Source of the DNA: Janthinobacterium sp. J1-1
GTDB lineage: Bacteria > Pseudomonadota > Gammaproteobacteria > Burkholderiales > Burkholderiaceae_D
Assembly: GCF_030944405.1 (NCBI RefSeq)
Contig: NZ_CP132339.1
Location: 4,960,001 to 5,024,000 of the forward strand
Length of the DNA: 64,000 nt
Direction: 5' to 3'
Both the position numbers and the translations under genes were made by a program. Within the stretch, counting starts at the first letter, position 1, and each line of letters opens with the position of its first letter. Below, piece by piece: positions 43,313 to 52,389 of the stretch. The notes beneath the pieces are model-generated. The model had not been told where the DNA came from and ran no database searches. It worked only from the letters and a program-made list of their open reading frames with translations.

Positions 43313-44074
43313 TTACTTGAAGAAGATGTCGTAGGACAGTTTCACGATCAGCATCACCAGCAGCACCAGGAACAACACCCGCACAAAGGCGGCGCCACGG
43401 CGCACGGCGATCCAGGTGCCCGTCAGCGCGCCGAGGATATTGCACACCGCCATGGGCGCGGCCACCGCATACACGACGTGACCGGCCGGAATAAAGAAGG
43501 CCAGCGCGGCGACGTTGGTGGCGATATTGACCAGCTTGGAGCATGCCGAGGCCAGAATGAAATCAAAACCGAACACGCGGATAAACAGGAAGATCAGAAA
43601 ACTGCCCGTGCCCGGCCCGAACAGGCCGTCATAAAAACCGATGGCGCCGCCGATCACCACCGCCAGGATGCGTTCGCGGGTACCCACCGTGCGCGCCTCG
43701 CGCATACTGCCGAAATCCTTCTTGATAAACGTGTAGATCGCCATGATGATGATCAGGACCAGCACCATCGGCCGCACCACCTGCTGCGGCACATAGGACA
43801 CGGCGGCCGCGCCCATGAACGACATCACGAAGGCCGCGGCCACGGCCGGCAGCACCAGCAGCCAGGGCACATGCACCTTGCCGATAAATGAGCGCGCCGC
43901 AAACGTGGTACCGCAAGCGGACGCCAGTTTATTGGTGCCCAGCAAGGACGTCGACGCCATGTTCGGCATCAGGTTGAACAGCGCCGGCAACTGGATCAGC
44001 CCGCCCCCACCCACGGCGGCATCGATCAGGCCGGCAAAAAAGGCAAATAAACACAGCAGTGAAATAGTCAGCAT
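43313..44074 (-). CDS. TauE/SafE-family membrane permease
   Basis: The ~253-residue inner-membrane protein has about seven or eight helices arranged as two similar halves, each with the family motif: GLIDAAVGGGGLIQLPAL and GFYDGLFGPGTGSFLIF. The family exports sulfite, sulfoacetate or related anions. ATG 44074 opens directly into the first helix. A TTG start at 44158 would add a poorly hydrophobic segment, and neither has a clear ribosome site. It is divergent from a LysR regulator gene, which may control it. Confidence 0.86.
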   Translation of the reverse strand: MLTISLLCLFAFFAGLIDAAVGGGGLIQLPALFNLMPNMASTSLLGTNKLASACGTTFAARSFIGKVHVPWLLVLPAVAAAFVMSFMGAAAVSYVPQQVVRPMVLVLIIIMAIYTFIKKDFGSMREARTVGTRERILAVVIGGAIGFYDGLFGPGTGSFLIFLFIRVFGFDFILASACSKLVNIATNVAALAFFIPAGHVVYAVAAPMAVCNILGALTGTWIAVRRGAAFVRVLFLVLLVMLIVKLSYDIFFK

Positions 44075-44228
44075 GGCGGCAAGGGAGAGGATGGCAACAG
44101 GGCGAGTATAGGCCGCGCCGGTTTTTCTGGATGCAACTTCATATTGCGCTAAACGCAATCAGGCGTAACGCTTGACGAAATGGGCCGCTCTGCGCTCTAC
44201 TGTCCTTTTACGCTGCGGGAACCTGGGA

Positions 44229-45152
44229 ATGTCGATCAAGCTGATGTGGGAAATCCGCGCCTTTTGCACGGTGGTGGAAAAACGCAGTTTCGTGCACGCG
44301 GCGCGCATGCTGGGCCGCTCGCCGTCGGCGGTCACGCGCGCCATCCAGTTCCTCGAAGAAGCGATCGGCGCGGAACTGATCCTGCGCACGCAAAAGCAGT
44401 TCACCCTGACGACCGCCGGCGAAACCTATTACGCCTCGGCCAAGCACTTGCTGGAAACCCAGGCCGAAGCGGAAGATCAATTGGCCGAACTGAGCAATTC
44501 CCCGCAAGGCTGGGTGCGCATCTCGGCGCCCGAGATCCTGTCGCTGGGCTTTTTGCCGAAACTGGTGGCGCAGTTCTCGCGCGACTACCCGAACGTGTCG
44601 GTCGACATCCATTTCTCGGACAAGTCGATCGATCCGATCCAGGAAAAGCTCGACTTCGCCATCCGCGGCGCCTTCCCCCAGTCCAGCGAGCTGATCGGCT
44701 ACGCCCTGTGGAACTACCGCCGCCACATGTACGCCGCGCCGGACTACGTGGCCCGCATGGACGCGCCAAGCGAGCCGGAAGAGCTGGCCGGCCACGACAT
44801 CATCATGCACTCCGCCCCGCGCATCCTGCGCGACTGGCACTTTGTTTCCGGTGAACGCAATGTGCGCTACCAGGTCCAGCCGCGCTTTCGCTTTACCTCC
44901 GGCATCGCCACCTTCCAGGCCGCGCTGGAAGGCGCCGGCATCGCCCGCCTGGCCAGCTGGCTGGCCGAGCCGGCGGTGGCCAGCGGCAAGCTGATACGCG
45001 TGTGCCCCGCTTACCGCCTGACTTCGTCAAAAGAACTCGATCCCAGCATGCATGCGGTGTATGGCACGTCGAGGATGGCCAAGGGGGCGCGGTTGTTTCT
45101 CGAGTATGTGAAGAAGAAGGGGTTGGAGATTCCGGATGAGCGGGTGGCATGA
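44229..45152 (+). CDS. LysR-family transcriptional regulator
   Basis: The 307-residue protein has an N-terminal winged helix (MWEIRAFCTVVEKRSFVHAARML ... AVTRAIQFLEEAIGAELILR) and an inducer-binding domain from about residue 90 (GWVRISAPEILSLGFLP). It belongs to the group related to CrgA/DsdC-like single-target regulators. ATG 44229 fits the usual distance to the helix-turn-helix. It is divergent from the TauE/SafE permease with about 150 bp between, the classic arrangement for control of that gene. The inducer is unknown. Confidence 0.9.
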   Translation: MSIKLMWEIRAFCTVVEKRSFVHAARMLGRSPSAVTRAIQFLEEAIGAELILRTQKQFTLTTAGETYYASAKHLLETQAEAEDQLAELSNSPQGWVRISAPEILSLGFLPKLVAQFSRDYPNVSVDIHFSDKSIDPIQEKLDFAIRGAFPQSSELIGYALWNYRRHMYAAPDYVARMDAPSEPEELAGHDIIMHSAPRILRDWHFVSGERNVRYQVQPRFRFTSGIATFQAALEGAGIARLASWLAEPAVASGKLIRVCPAYRLTSSKELDPSMHAVYGTSRMAKGARLFLEYVKKKGLEIPDERVA

Positions 45153-45173
45153 AGCACATCGTCATGACACGAT

Positions 45174-47618
45174 TCAGTGCCGCTGCCAGTACCGACGGTG
45201 CGTGCTGCGATACTTGTCAGCACCGAATTCGGCGCCAAATTTCATCATCACCGCCCCCTCCACATCCGTGCGCAGCCGCGTGATCCCCATCGTGCCATAG
45301 CGCTCGTACACCTCCGCCTTCGGATGCCGATACCGGTTCCGGTGCCCCACCTGGAAAATCGCCAGCGACGGATGGACGGCATTCAGGAATGCCTGCGTCG
45401 ACGAGGTGCCGCTGCCATGGTGGGGCGCCAGCAGCACGTCGGCCGCCAGCGACTCGCGCGCGCGCACGAACAGCTCGCCCTCCTGCGCCGCTTCGATATC
45501 GCCGGCCAGCAGAATCGCGTGCTTGCCGGCCGTGATTTTCACGGTGCAGCTGCGGGCATTCGGTTTCAGGGTGATGTCGTGATGGGCTTCGGCCAGCGGA
45601 TGCAGCATCTCGAAATGCACGCCTTCCCAGCTCCAGCGCTGGCCCGCCACGCAGCGCAGGTAAGGCTGGCCAAGCTTGCGCTGGAAGTCGACGGCCGGGT
45701 GGCCATCGGGCAAGGACGATGACAGCCAGCCCACCGGCACGTTTTCCAGCAAGGAGATGGCGCCGCCCGCGTGGTCGGTATCGCTGTGCGAGATGATCAG
45801 ACCATCGAGCTTGCCGATGCCGCGTGCACGCAGATACGGCACGATGACCCTGCTGGCGCCGTCGGAATCGAGGCCGTAGGCCGGGCCCGTGTCGTACAGC
45901 AAGCGGTGCCGGTGCGTTTCCACCAGCAGGGCCATGCCCTGGCCCACGTCGAAGGCCGTGACCCACAGCTGGCCCGGTGGCGGGCTCGACGGCATGGCCG
46001 TCAGCAGCGGAATCCAGCTCAGCATGCCAGCCCAGCGGTGCGGCCAGCCGCGCGGCGCCAGCAGCCACAGGGTGCCGACAGCCGCCCAGCAAAAGCTCCA
46101 GGCCGGCGGTACGGGCGCGGTCCAGACGGCAAAGCGGCGCGCACCGAGCCAGTCCAGCACCTGCGCCAGCACCTGCACCAGGAAATGCGCCAGCAGCAGG
46201 ATCCAGTCGCACAAGGGCGCGGGCAGCACGCTGCCCAGCAAGGACAAGGGCGTGACCAGCAGGCTGATGACGGGTATCGCCAGCGCATTGGCCACCGGTG
46301 ACACCAGGGACACCTGCGCGAACAGCAGCATGGTGAGCGGCACCAGACCCACCGTCACCACATATTGCGTATGCGCCCCCAGCGCAATGGCGGCCCTGGC
46401 CCGCTGCCAGCGGCTGGCATCCACTTCCGGATGACTGGCCATGCGGCCGACGGTCGCATACAGAATCGTGGCGACCGCGCCGAACGACAGCCAGAAACCG
46501 GGCCACAGCACGGCCCACGGGTCGAGCAGCACCACCACGCCCAGCGCAAGGCACAGCACGTGGGTAATGCTGGTGATGCGGCCCAGACACAGGGCCAGCG
46601 CCACCACGATCAGCATATACAGGGTGCGCTGGGCCGGCACGCCGAAGCCGGCCAGCAGCACATACAGCAAGGCGGCCAAGGCGCCGGCCAGCGCGGCCAC
46701 TTTTTGCGCCGGCAGGAACAAGGGCAGCTGGCGGTCGGTGAAAAAGGAGCGCCGCCACAAGGCGCCCGCGCCCAGCGCGAACATGCCGGCGATCATCGTG
46801 ATATGCAAACCCGAAATGGAAATCAGGTGGCTGACACCGGTGCGGTTGAACACCTGCCAGTCCGACTGGGGAATCGCGCGCTGGTCGCCCACCACCAGCG
46901 CCACGATCACGCCCGCATACTCCTTGCCCCGCAGGCTGCGCAGGATGCGCGCGCGCAGTGCCGCGCGGCTGGCCTGCACCACATTGCCGAAGCCGGGTGC
47001 AAAGCTGTCCAGCCGCAGGTTCGGTGTATCCACTCTCGGCGCCGGCCGCACATAGCCGGTGGCGCGCACGCCCTGCTCCAGCAGCCACACCTCGTAATCG
47101 AAACCGTGCGGATTCGCGTTGCCGTGCGGCCGTTGCAGGCGCACCGTCAGCTGCCAGCGCTCGCCCGGCTGCACGTCACCCACCTCATTGGTGACTTCAT
47201 CGCGAAAGCCGGCATACCAGGACAAGGCGATCAGCGGCGGCACCACGTCGCCGCCGGCGCTTTCGACGGCAAAATTGAAGCGCACGCCCTGCTGGAATCG
47301 ATACGGCAGGCTGGCGACGGTGCCGATTATCGTGATGTCGCGGCCCTCGTCGGCCAGCGCCAGCTGGGGTGCGAGCGCCAGTTGCGCCAGCCACGCGGCC
47401 CAGTAAAAACCCAGCGCCAGGCCGCAGGCCAGCGCAGCCACCGCCTTCACGGCCAGGTGGCGCCGCCGCAGCAACAGCAGCGCGCCCAGGCAGACTGGCA
47501 GCAGCAATATCAGCACCAGCCCCGGGTGCCGCGGCAGGCTCGCTTGCATCTGCAGCCATGCGGCGCCAAAGGCAAAGGCAAGGAGGACGATGCGCATATC
47601 GGTGGGCGGCAGTTGCAT
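45174..47618 (-). CDS. comEC: DNA internalisation channel ComEC/Rec2
   Basis: About 814 residues with the three ComEC parts. The N-terminal region has an OB-like DUF4131 domain (about 30-200). The central competence membrane domain has many helices and begins GVSHLISISGLHITMIAGM. The C-terminal metallo-beta-lactamase-like domain has ISHSDTDHAGG, LLAGDIEAAQE and APHHGSGTSST. ComEC moves single-stranded DNA across the inner membrane in natural transformation. The true N-terminus could be ATG 47618 or 47597. The much longer frame upstream is a shadow of the divergent helicase gene. Confidence 0.93.
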   Translation of the reverse strand: MQLPPTDMRIVLLAFAFGAAWLQMQASLPRHPGLVLILLLPVCLGALLLLRRRHLAVKAVAALACGLALGFYWAAWLAQLALAPQLALADEGRDITIIGTVASLPYRFQQGVRFNFAVESAGGDVVPPLIALSWYAGFRDEVTNEVGDVQPGERWQLTVRLQRPHGNANPHGFDYEVWLLEQGVRATGYVRPAPRVDTPNLRLDSFAPGFGNVVQASRAALRARILRSLRGKEYAGVIVALVVGDQRAIPQSDWQVFNRTGVSHLISISGLHITMIAGMFALGAGALWRRSFFTDRQLPLFLPAQKVAALAGALAALLYVLLAGFGVPAQRTLYMLIVVALALCLGRITSITHVLCLALGVVVLLDPWAVLWPGFWLSFGAVATILYATVGRMASHPEVDASRWQRARAAIALGAHTQYVVTVGLVPLTMLLFAQVSLVSPVANALAIPVISLLVTPLSLLGSVLPAPLCDWILLLAHFLVQVLAQVLDWLGARRFAVWTAPVPPAWSFCWAAVGTLWLLAPRGWPHRWAGMLSWIPLLTAMPSSPPPGQLWVTAFDVGQGMALLVETHRHRLLYDTGPAYGLDSDGASRVIVPYLRARGIGKLDGLIISHSDTDHAGGAISLLENVPVGWLSSSLPDGHPAVDFQRKLGQPYLRCVAGQRWSWEGVHFEMLHPLAEAHHDITLKPNARSCTVKITAGKHAILLAGDIEAAQEGELFVRARESLAADVLLAPHHGSGTSSTQAFLNAVHPSLAIFQVGHRNRYRHPKAEVYERYGTMGITRLRTDVEGAVMMKFGAEFGADKYRSTHRRYWQRH

Positions 47619-47686
47619 GGCAAGTCGTTCAATATAGCCTTGCCGGACAAGCCTGGTTTGCGCCAGATCATCCCTGCCCGGCACGG

Positions 47687-47692
47687 TATAAT
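47687..47692 (+). promoter_or_regulatory. TATAAT -10 element of the helicase gene
   Basis: A perfect TATAAT lies 31 bp before ATG 47724 in the 105-bp divergent gap with comEC. No good -35 is seen at 16-18 bp, so the promoter may need an activator. Confidence 0.4.
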
Positions 47693-47723
47693 CGGTGCTG
47701 CATCCTCCACACCCAGGCATTCC

Positions 47724-49712
47724 ATGACTTCCTCCGCACCACCCGCCAGCACTCCTGCCGACAGCAACGACCTCGCCGAAGACAATAACGACGCCACCCT
47801 GGTGGCGGAACTGGGCGAACTGGCCGAGCATGTGCGGCTGGTGAAGATGGAAGGCCGCGTGTTCGTGCGCTTTTCGGGCGAAGTTCGCGCGGGCGGCTTG
47901 CGCGTGCCGTATGCGCTGGTGCCGAGCCAGGGCGTGCTGGCGCGGCCGGCCAAGTGGCGCAAGATGGACCGCGAGGCCAAGCTGGCGCTGGTGCGCGAAC
48001 GGGCCGGGCAAGCCGTGTTTGACGAGCTGCGCCAGCATGTGATCGATTTCGTGGCCGATATCGCCGGCCAGAGCGAGGACGTCGACGCCGACCCGATGCT
48101 GTTCCTGCATACCCTGGCCGACATGCAGACGTCGGAGCCGGCCGGCATGGTGTTCGACCGCATCCGCCAGCGCTTCAACCACGCCATCGAGCGCCAGCAG
48201 GAAGAACAGCATGCGGCGCGCACGCGCCAGAGCATCAACCTGGCCGAATATCCGGCCTCGTTCGAGATGGCGCGCCGGCTGCCGCGCCGCTTTGTCGCGC
48301 TGCTGGGTCCCACCAATTCCGGCAAGACGCACCGCGCGATGGAAGCGCTGGTAAAAGCGAAAAACGGCGTCTACCTGGCGCCACTGCGCCTGCTGGCGCT
48401 GGAAAACTACGAGCGCCTGCAGGAGGCACGGCCACACGGCAAACCGCTGGCGGTCAACCTGATCACGGGCGAAGAGCGCCGCACGGTGGACAACGCCACC
48501 CACGTGGCCAGCACGGTGGAGATGCTGGACACGAAAACCGTGGTCGAGGTGGCCGTCATCGACGAGATCCAGATGCTGGCCGATCCGGACCGGGGTGCGG
48601 CCTGGACGGCGGCCGTCTGCGGCGCGCCGGCCCACACCGTCTACCTGGTGGGCGCACCGGAAGCGCGGCGCGCGATCGAGGCGCTGGCCGAACGGCTGGA
48701 GTGTCCGCTGGAGGTGCATGTGCTGAAACGCATGGCGCCGCTGTCGATGGAGCCCACCGCCGTGCGCAAGGTGCGCAACCTGCGCCGTGGCGACGCGGTG
48801 ATCGCGTTTTCGCGCCGCGAAGTGCTGATGTGGCGCGACATGATCACGGAAACCGGGCTGTCGGTGGCCACCGTCTACGGCAATCTGTCGCCCGAAGTGC
48901 GGCGCGCGCAGGCGCAGCGTTTTCGCGACGGCACAGCCGATATCGTGGTCGGCACCGATGCGCTGGCGATGGGCCTGAACATGCCGATCGCGCGCATCGT
49001 GATGACCACCAGCGTCAAGTACAACGGGCGCGAAGAGGAAGAGATTTCGGCCGCGCTGGCGCGCCAGATCGCCGGGCGCGCGGGCCGCTATGGCGTGCAT
49101 GAAGAAGGACTGGTGGCCGGCTACGACAACGAGACGCATGAAGTGATGCGCGCCCTGCTCAAGGAAAAGCTGCACCCGCTGAATACCAGCGGCTTTGCCG
49201 TGGCGCCGTCGCTGGAACACTTGCACCGGATTTCGTCGGTGACGGGCGAGCAGTCGCTATCAAAACTGCTGCGCCGCTTTATCCACAATATCGACGTGCC
49301 GGACGGCTTTTTCTTCCCGCGCATTACCGAAGACCAGAAGGAACGCGCGCTGTGGCTCGACACCCTGCCCTTGTCCGTGGCCGACAAGTTCACCCTGTCG
49401 CTGGTGCCGATCTCGAGCAAGGTGCCGTCCTTGCAGACGGCGTGGGAACACTGGTCGAAGAATCTGTCGCTCGGCAAGACCAGTACCTTGCGCCAGCATG
49501 CCTACGGCGGCGGCACGCAGAATTTGCAGCAGGTGGAAGACACCTGCCGCTACTACTCGGCATATGCCTGGCTCAGTTACCGCCTGCCGGAATTTTTCCC
49601 CGATATTGCGGTGGCGCAGAATCTGTCGCGCGATGCGTCGGAACGGGTCGACTCCATCCTGCGCGCACACAATGCCGCCTCGCGCGGAAAATCGAAGAAA
49701 TTCCGCAGTTAA
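47724..49712 (+). CDS. SUV3-like ATP-dependent RNA/DNA helicase
   Basis: The 662-residue protein has a superfamily 2 helicase core from about 190: Walker A in LLGPTNSGKTHRAME, DEIQ box VIDEIQMLAD, motif III VYLVGAPEA, and motif VI ARQIAGRAGRYG. GPTNSGKT and DEIQM are characteristic of SUV3, best known as a mitochondrial RNA helicase of the degradosome. The N-terminal ~185 residues are helical. The C-terminal region (about 470-640) has SUV3-type blocks and a basic tail (GKSKKFRS). A role in RNA turnover is inferred from the family. Confidence 0.88.
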   Translation: MTSSAPPASTPADSNDLAEDNNDATLVAELGELAEHVRLVKMEGRVFVRFSGEVRAGGLRVPYALVPSQGVLARPAKWRKMDREAKLALVRERAGQAVFDELRQHVIDFVADIAGQSEDVDADPMLFLHTLADMQTSEPAGMVFDRIRQRFNHAIERQQEEQHAARTRQSINLAEYPASFEMARRLPRRFVALLGPTNSGKTHRAMEALVKAKNGVYLAPLRLLALENYERLQEARPHGKPLAVNLITGEERRTVDNATHVASTVEMLDTKTVVEVAVIDEIQMLADPDRGAAWTAAVCGAPAHTVYLVGAPEARRAIEALAERLECPLEVHVLKRMAPLSMEPTAVRKVRNLRRGDAVIAFSRREVLMWRDMITETGLSVATVYGNLSPEVRRAQAQRFRDGTADIVVGTDALAMGLNMPIARIVMTTSVKYNGREEEEISAALARQIAGRAGRYGVHEEGLVAGYDNETHEVMRALLKEKLHPLNTSGFAVAPSLEHLHRISSVTGEQSLSKLLRRFIHNIDVPDGFFFPRITEDQKERALWLDTLPLSVADKFTLSLVPISSKVPSLQTAWEHWSKNLSLGKTSTLRQHAYGGGTQNLQQVEDTCRYYSAYAWLSYRLPEFFPDIAVAQNLSRDASERVDSILRAHNAASRGKSKKFRS

Positions 49713-50182
49713 CGCAGCTCCCAGAACCAGACTTCACCGCAGGTCCAGTAGCATTCCGAGCCGCACACCTTGACGCCGGTGGACGGCAGCAGGATGTCGA
49801 TATGGCCGCCGGCGCCGCCCAGGTAGCCGGGAATGCGAAAAAACGCCACGATGCCCTTGCGGTTGCCGATGCCGTCGATGGCCGCGTCCCTGGCGAATTT
49901 TTCGGGCGCACCCAACAGCGAGGGGCTGGCGAGCATATGCGCCAGCTTGGCCTGGCCCGGCTCGATCAGCGCGCCCTTGAACGGGCCCTTGTTGATCGCC
50001 ATGCGGCCCTTGAGCTTGATACCGGACTTGATCAGGGCCAGGCTGATGCGGATGGCGCAGGTGTTGATGAAGCTGTCCTTGCCGATCAGGTCTTCCCAGC
50101 CGATTTCGCCGAACAGGGCCGCCTGGTCGACGGCCGCCACGCTGTAGTAGTTTTCACGCAGCTTGATGAATGCAGGTTTCAT
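49709..50182 (-). CDS. tae4: type VI secretion amidase effector, Tae4-like
   Basis: The 157-residue protein matches the Tae4 peptidoglycan amidase family. The catalytic Cys42 is in INTCAIRISLAL, His127 is in GGAGGHIDIL with Asp129 close by, and the C-terminal ECYWTCGEVWFWEL ends it as in known members. Tae4 enzymes cut gamma-D-glutamyl-meso-diaminopimelate bonds in rival cells after delivery by the type VI apparatus. There is no signal peptide, as expected. The ATGA overlap with the upstream immunity gene couples them. GGGAGG precedes the start. No type VI structural genes are present here. Confidence 0.88.
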   Translation of the reverse strand: MKPAFIKLRENYYSVAAVDQAALFGEIGWEDLIGKDSFINTCAIRISLALIKSGIKLKGRMAINKGPFKGALIEPGQAKLAHMLASPSLLGAPEKFARDAAIDGIGNRKGIVAFFRIPGYLGGAGGHIDILLPSTGVKVCGSECYWTCGEVWFWELR

Positions 50183-50514
50183 CTCAACCTCCCGTTTTTT
50201 GGTGGATGGGGACAGGGGAAACGGCTGGCCAGGATGGCCACGGCCAGGCGCGCCGCGTCGCCCTGGCGTGCCGGCTCAGGCAGCGCCTTGATGCCGGCGA
50301 TCACGATGCCGTCGAGCTCCACAGATTTGACACGGCCCGTGTCGCACCACAGCCGGCCTTGCGCGGCATCGGCCACGCCGGCCAGGTAGCCTTTGGCGTA
50401 GCGCGGGTCCTGCTGGGACTGGGCCAGCAGCTGCGCGCCGCTCAGGCGCGGCGCCGTGGGAAAGGCGTGGGCGCACGATAAAGAGAGGACGAAAAGGAAG
50501 AAAAGTGGGCGCAT
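50179..50514 (-). CDS. tai4: periplasmic immunity protein, Tai4/Rap1a family
   Basis: The 111-residue protein has a signal peptide (about 1-17, ending CAHA) and the Rap1a/Tai pattern: YAKGYLAGVADAAQ near residue 42, GRLWC, and a late FPCP. The two Cys of mature Rap1a/Tai proteins are present. Such proteins sit in the periplasm and block the cognate Tae4 amidase. The gene is promoter-proximal to the effector and overlaps it by 4 bp, so immunity is made first. Confidence 0.85.
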   Translation of the reverse strand: MRPLFFLFVLSLSCAHAFPTAPRLSGAQLLAQSQQDPRYAKGYLAGVADAAQGRLWCDTGRVKSVELDGIVIAGIKALPEPARQGDAARLAVAILASRFPCPHPPKNGRLR

Positions 50515-50723
50515 GGCGGGCCTGGCAAAGGGGCATCCGCCGATTGTAGGCGGCGCCCATCACCCCGCACTGAGCGAGGTCAAGCATGGACGGGATGGTC
50601 TTGCAGCCTGTAGAATCAGGGCCGCCGCAAAAAACAAGGGGGTATTCCCGCGCCCCCGGGTCAGCCAACGTAGCAAAGCCAGCCTGCAAGTTACATGCGC
50701 CCTACCCCCGGCTTTGGATATTT

Positions 50724-51251
50724 GTGCTCACACGCTATTACCGAGAACTGTTGAATTTCCTGTCGCGCGCGGTCAACGACCGCCATGCGGCGGCCGACCT
50801 GGCGCAGGAAAGCTATGTGCGCGTGCTGGCCCTGCAGCAGTCGGGCGAGCACGTGGCCGAACCGCGCGCCCTGCTGTACCGCACCGCGCGCAACCTGGTG
50901 ATCGACCGGCACCGGCGCGGCGCCGTGCGCGGCCAGGCGATTGATACGGACCCTGGCGATGAAGCCGGCGCCGATTTCGACACCCTGTCCGCGCCCGCCG
51001 CCAGCGAACCGGAAACGGCCGCCATGTCGGCGCAAGGCGTCGAGGCCATGCTGGCCGTGATCGGTGAACTGCCGCTGCGCTGCCGGGAAGCGTTTATCCT
51101 GCATAAATTCGACGGCCTGCCGCAAGCGGAAGTGGCGCGCCGGATGGGCATTTCCGTCACCATGGTGGAACGCCATATCAAGCTGGCCATGCAGGCCTGC
51201 CGCCGCTGCCAGGACGCCCAGGATGGCGCGTCCCCACCTTCGAGCCCGTGA
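50724..51251 (+). CDS. ECF sigma factor, FecI-like
   Basis: The ~175-residue protein has sigma region 2 (ELLNFLSRAVNDRHAAADLAQESYVRV) and region 4 (FILHKFDGLPQAEVARRMGISV), with a linker between. Followed at once by a FecR-type gene and a TonB receptor, it fits iron-starvation sigma factors that transcribe their receptor gene. GTG 50724 is chosen because the conserved sequence starts there (LTRYYRELL) and GGA lies nearby. A further in-frame ATG at 50586 would add 46 unlikely residues. Nothing else is recognised in the ~210 bp before it. Confidence 0.88.
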   Translation: MLTRYYRELLNFLSRAVNDRHAAADLAQESYVRVLALQQSGEHVAEPRALLYRTARNLVIDRHRRGAVRGQAIDTDPGDEAGADFDTLSAPAASEPETAAMSAQGVEAMLAVIGELPLRCREAFILHKFDGLPQAEVARRMGISVTMVERHIKLAMQACRRCQDAQDGASPPSSP

Positions 51252-51258
51252 GCCAGAC

Positions 51259-52302
51259 ATGAACCAGCCATCGCCATCCGACCAATCCCTCAGCGACCTT
51301 GAGCAGCAGGCGCTGGACTGGTTCGCGCGCCGCGAGCGCAGCTTGAGCACAGCGGAAGCGGCACAGTTCAATGCCTGGCTGGCGGCCAATCCCGCCCATG
51401 GCGAGGCCTATGCGCGCTGGCATGGCGACTGGGCCCGCCTGGACGCCTTGCCGGCCGCCGGCGTCGACCAGCTGCGCCGCCGGCTGGCCGCCGACAAGGC
51501 CATCGCCGCGGCGCCGCCGTCGCCGGCGCGCCGCCACTGGCTGGCCGCGCTGGCGCCAAGGGCGGCGCTGGCCACCCTGGCGCTGTCGGCGTCGGGCGGC
51601 GGCATCCTGGCCTGGCAACACTGGCGGCATCTGCCCGTGTACGAGGCCAGCTTTGCCACCGCGCGTGGCCAGCAGCAATCCGTTACCCTGCCCGACGGCA
51701 GCGTGCTGCGGCTCGACACCGCCACGCGCGTGGCCGTCACCCTGTACCGCGAGCGCCGCGTCGTGCGGCTGCTCGATGGCCAGGCCGTGTTCCAGGTGCA
51801 GGGTGATGCAAAACGCCCGTTCGACGTGCTGGCCGGCGCCGTGCGCATCACGGTGATCGGCACACGTTTTTCGGTACGCCATACCCCTGGCATGGCCTGC
51901 AAGGACGATGTGCGGGTCGAAGTCGAGGAAGGCCGGGTCAGCGTGGTGCGCAACGCGGCGCCCGATGGCGCGCCGGCCATGCTGCTCACCGCCGGCCAGC
52001 GCATCGGTGCCGACAACAGCGGGCGCCTGGGGGCCATCGGCCAGGTGGCGGCCCGGGGCATCGCGCCGTGGCGCGAGGGCCGCGTCAGTTTCGACGACAC
52101 GCCGCTGGCGCAGGTGCTGGCCGAATTCGAGCGCTATGGCGCGACCAGGCTGGTGGTGCGCGACGCGCAGGTGGCGCAACTGGGCGTGACGGGCACGTTT
52201 GACCCGCTGCGGCTCGATAATTTCATGCGCGTGCTGCCGCGCGTGCTGCCGGTGGCGCTGCGGCGCGACGGCGCCGTGACGGAAATCGTCGCGGCGCGCT
52301 GA
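51259..52302 (+). CDS. FecR-family anti-sigma / signal transducer
   Basis: The 347-residue protein has an N-terminal cytoplasmic domain (DWFARRERSLSTAEAAQFNAW) that binds the sigma factor. One membrane helix lies at about 97-112. The periplasmic FecR domain follows (VTLPDGSVLRLDTATRVAV, GQAVFQV), and a C-terminal STN-like segment (FDDTPLAQVLAEFERYG) meets the receptor. It passes the ligand signal from the TonB receptor to the FecI-like sigma factor. ATG 51259 lies 7 bp after the sigma gene's stop. Confidence 0.93.
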   Translation: MNQPSPSDQSLSDLEQQALDWFARRERSLSTAEAAQFNAWLAANPAHGEAYARWHGDWARLDALPAAGVDQLRRRLAADKAIAAAPPSPARRHWLAALAPRAALATLALSASGGGILAWQHWRHLPVYEASFATARGQQQSVTLPDGSVLRLDTATRVAVTLYRERRVVRLLDGQAVFQVQGDAKRPFDVLAGAVRITVIGTRFSVRHTPGMACKDDVRVEVEEGRVSVVRNAAPDGAPAMLLTAGQRIGADNSGRLGAIGQVAARGIAPWREGRVSFDDTPLAQVLAEFERYGATRLVVRDAQVAQLGVTGTFDPLRLDNFMRVLPRVLPVALRRDGAVTEIVAAR

Positions 52303-52389
52303 AAATAATTTTACGAACAGGGTTGGGGATCGCTACCGGCCATGCGTCTGCATGAGAAGGATTCTTGTTTACACCTCTCTGGAGATTGC

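Noticed and set aside
47619..49226. Upstream extension of the comEC frame by more than 530 residues on the minus strand
   Set aside because: It lies opposite the SUV3-like helicase, is rich in His, Gln, Arg and Ala, and shows no domain. Typical antisense shadow in GC-rich DNA.
52303..52389. Fur box in the AT-rich gap before the siderophore receptor
   Set aside because: AAAATAATTTT is symmetrical but does not match GATAATNATTATC well enough to call.
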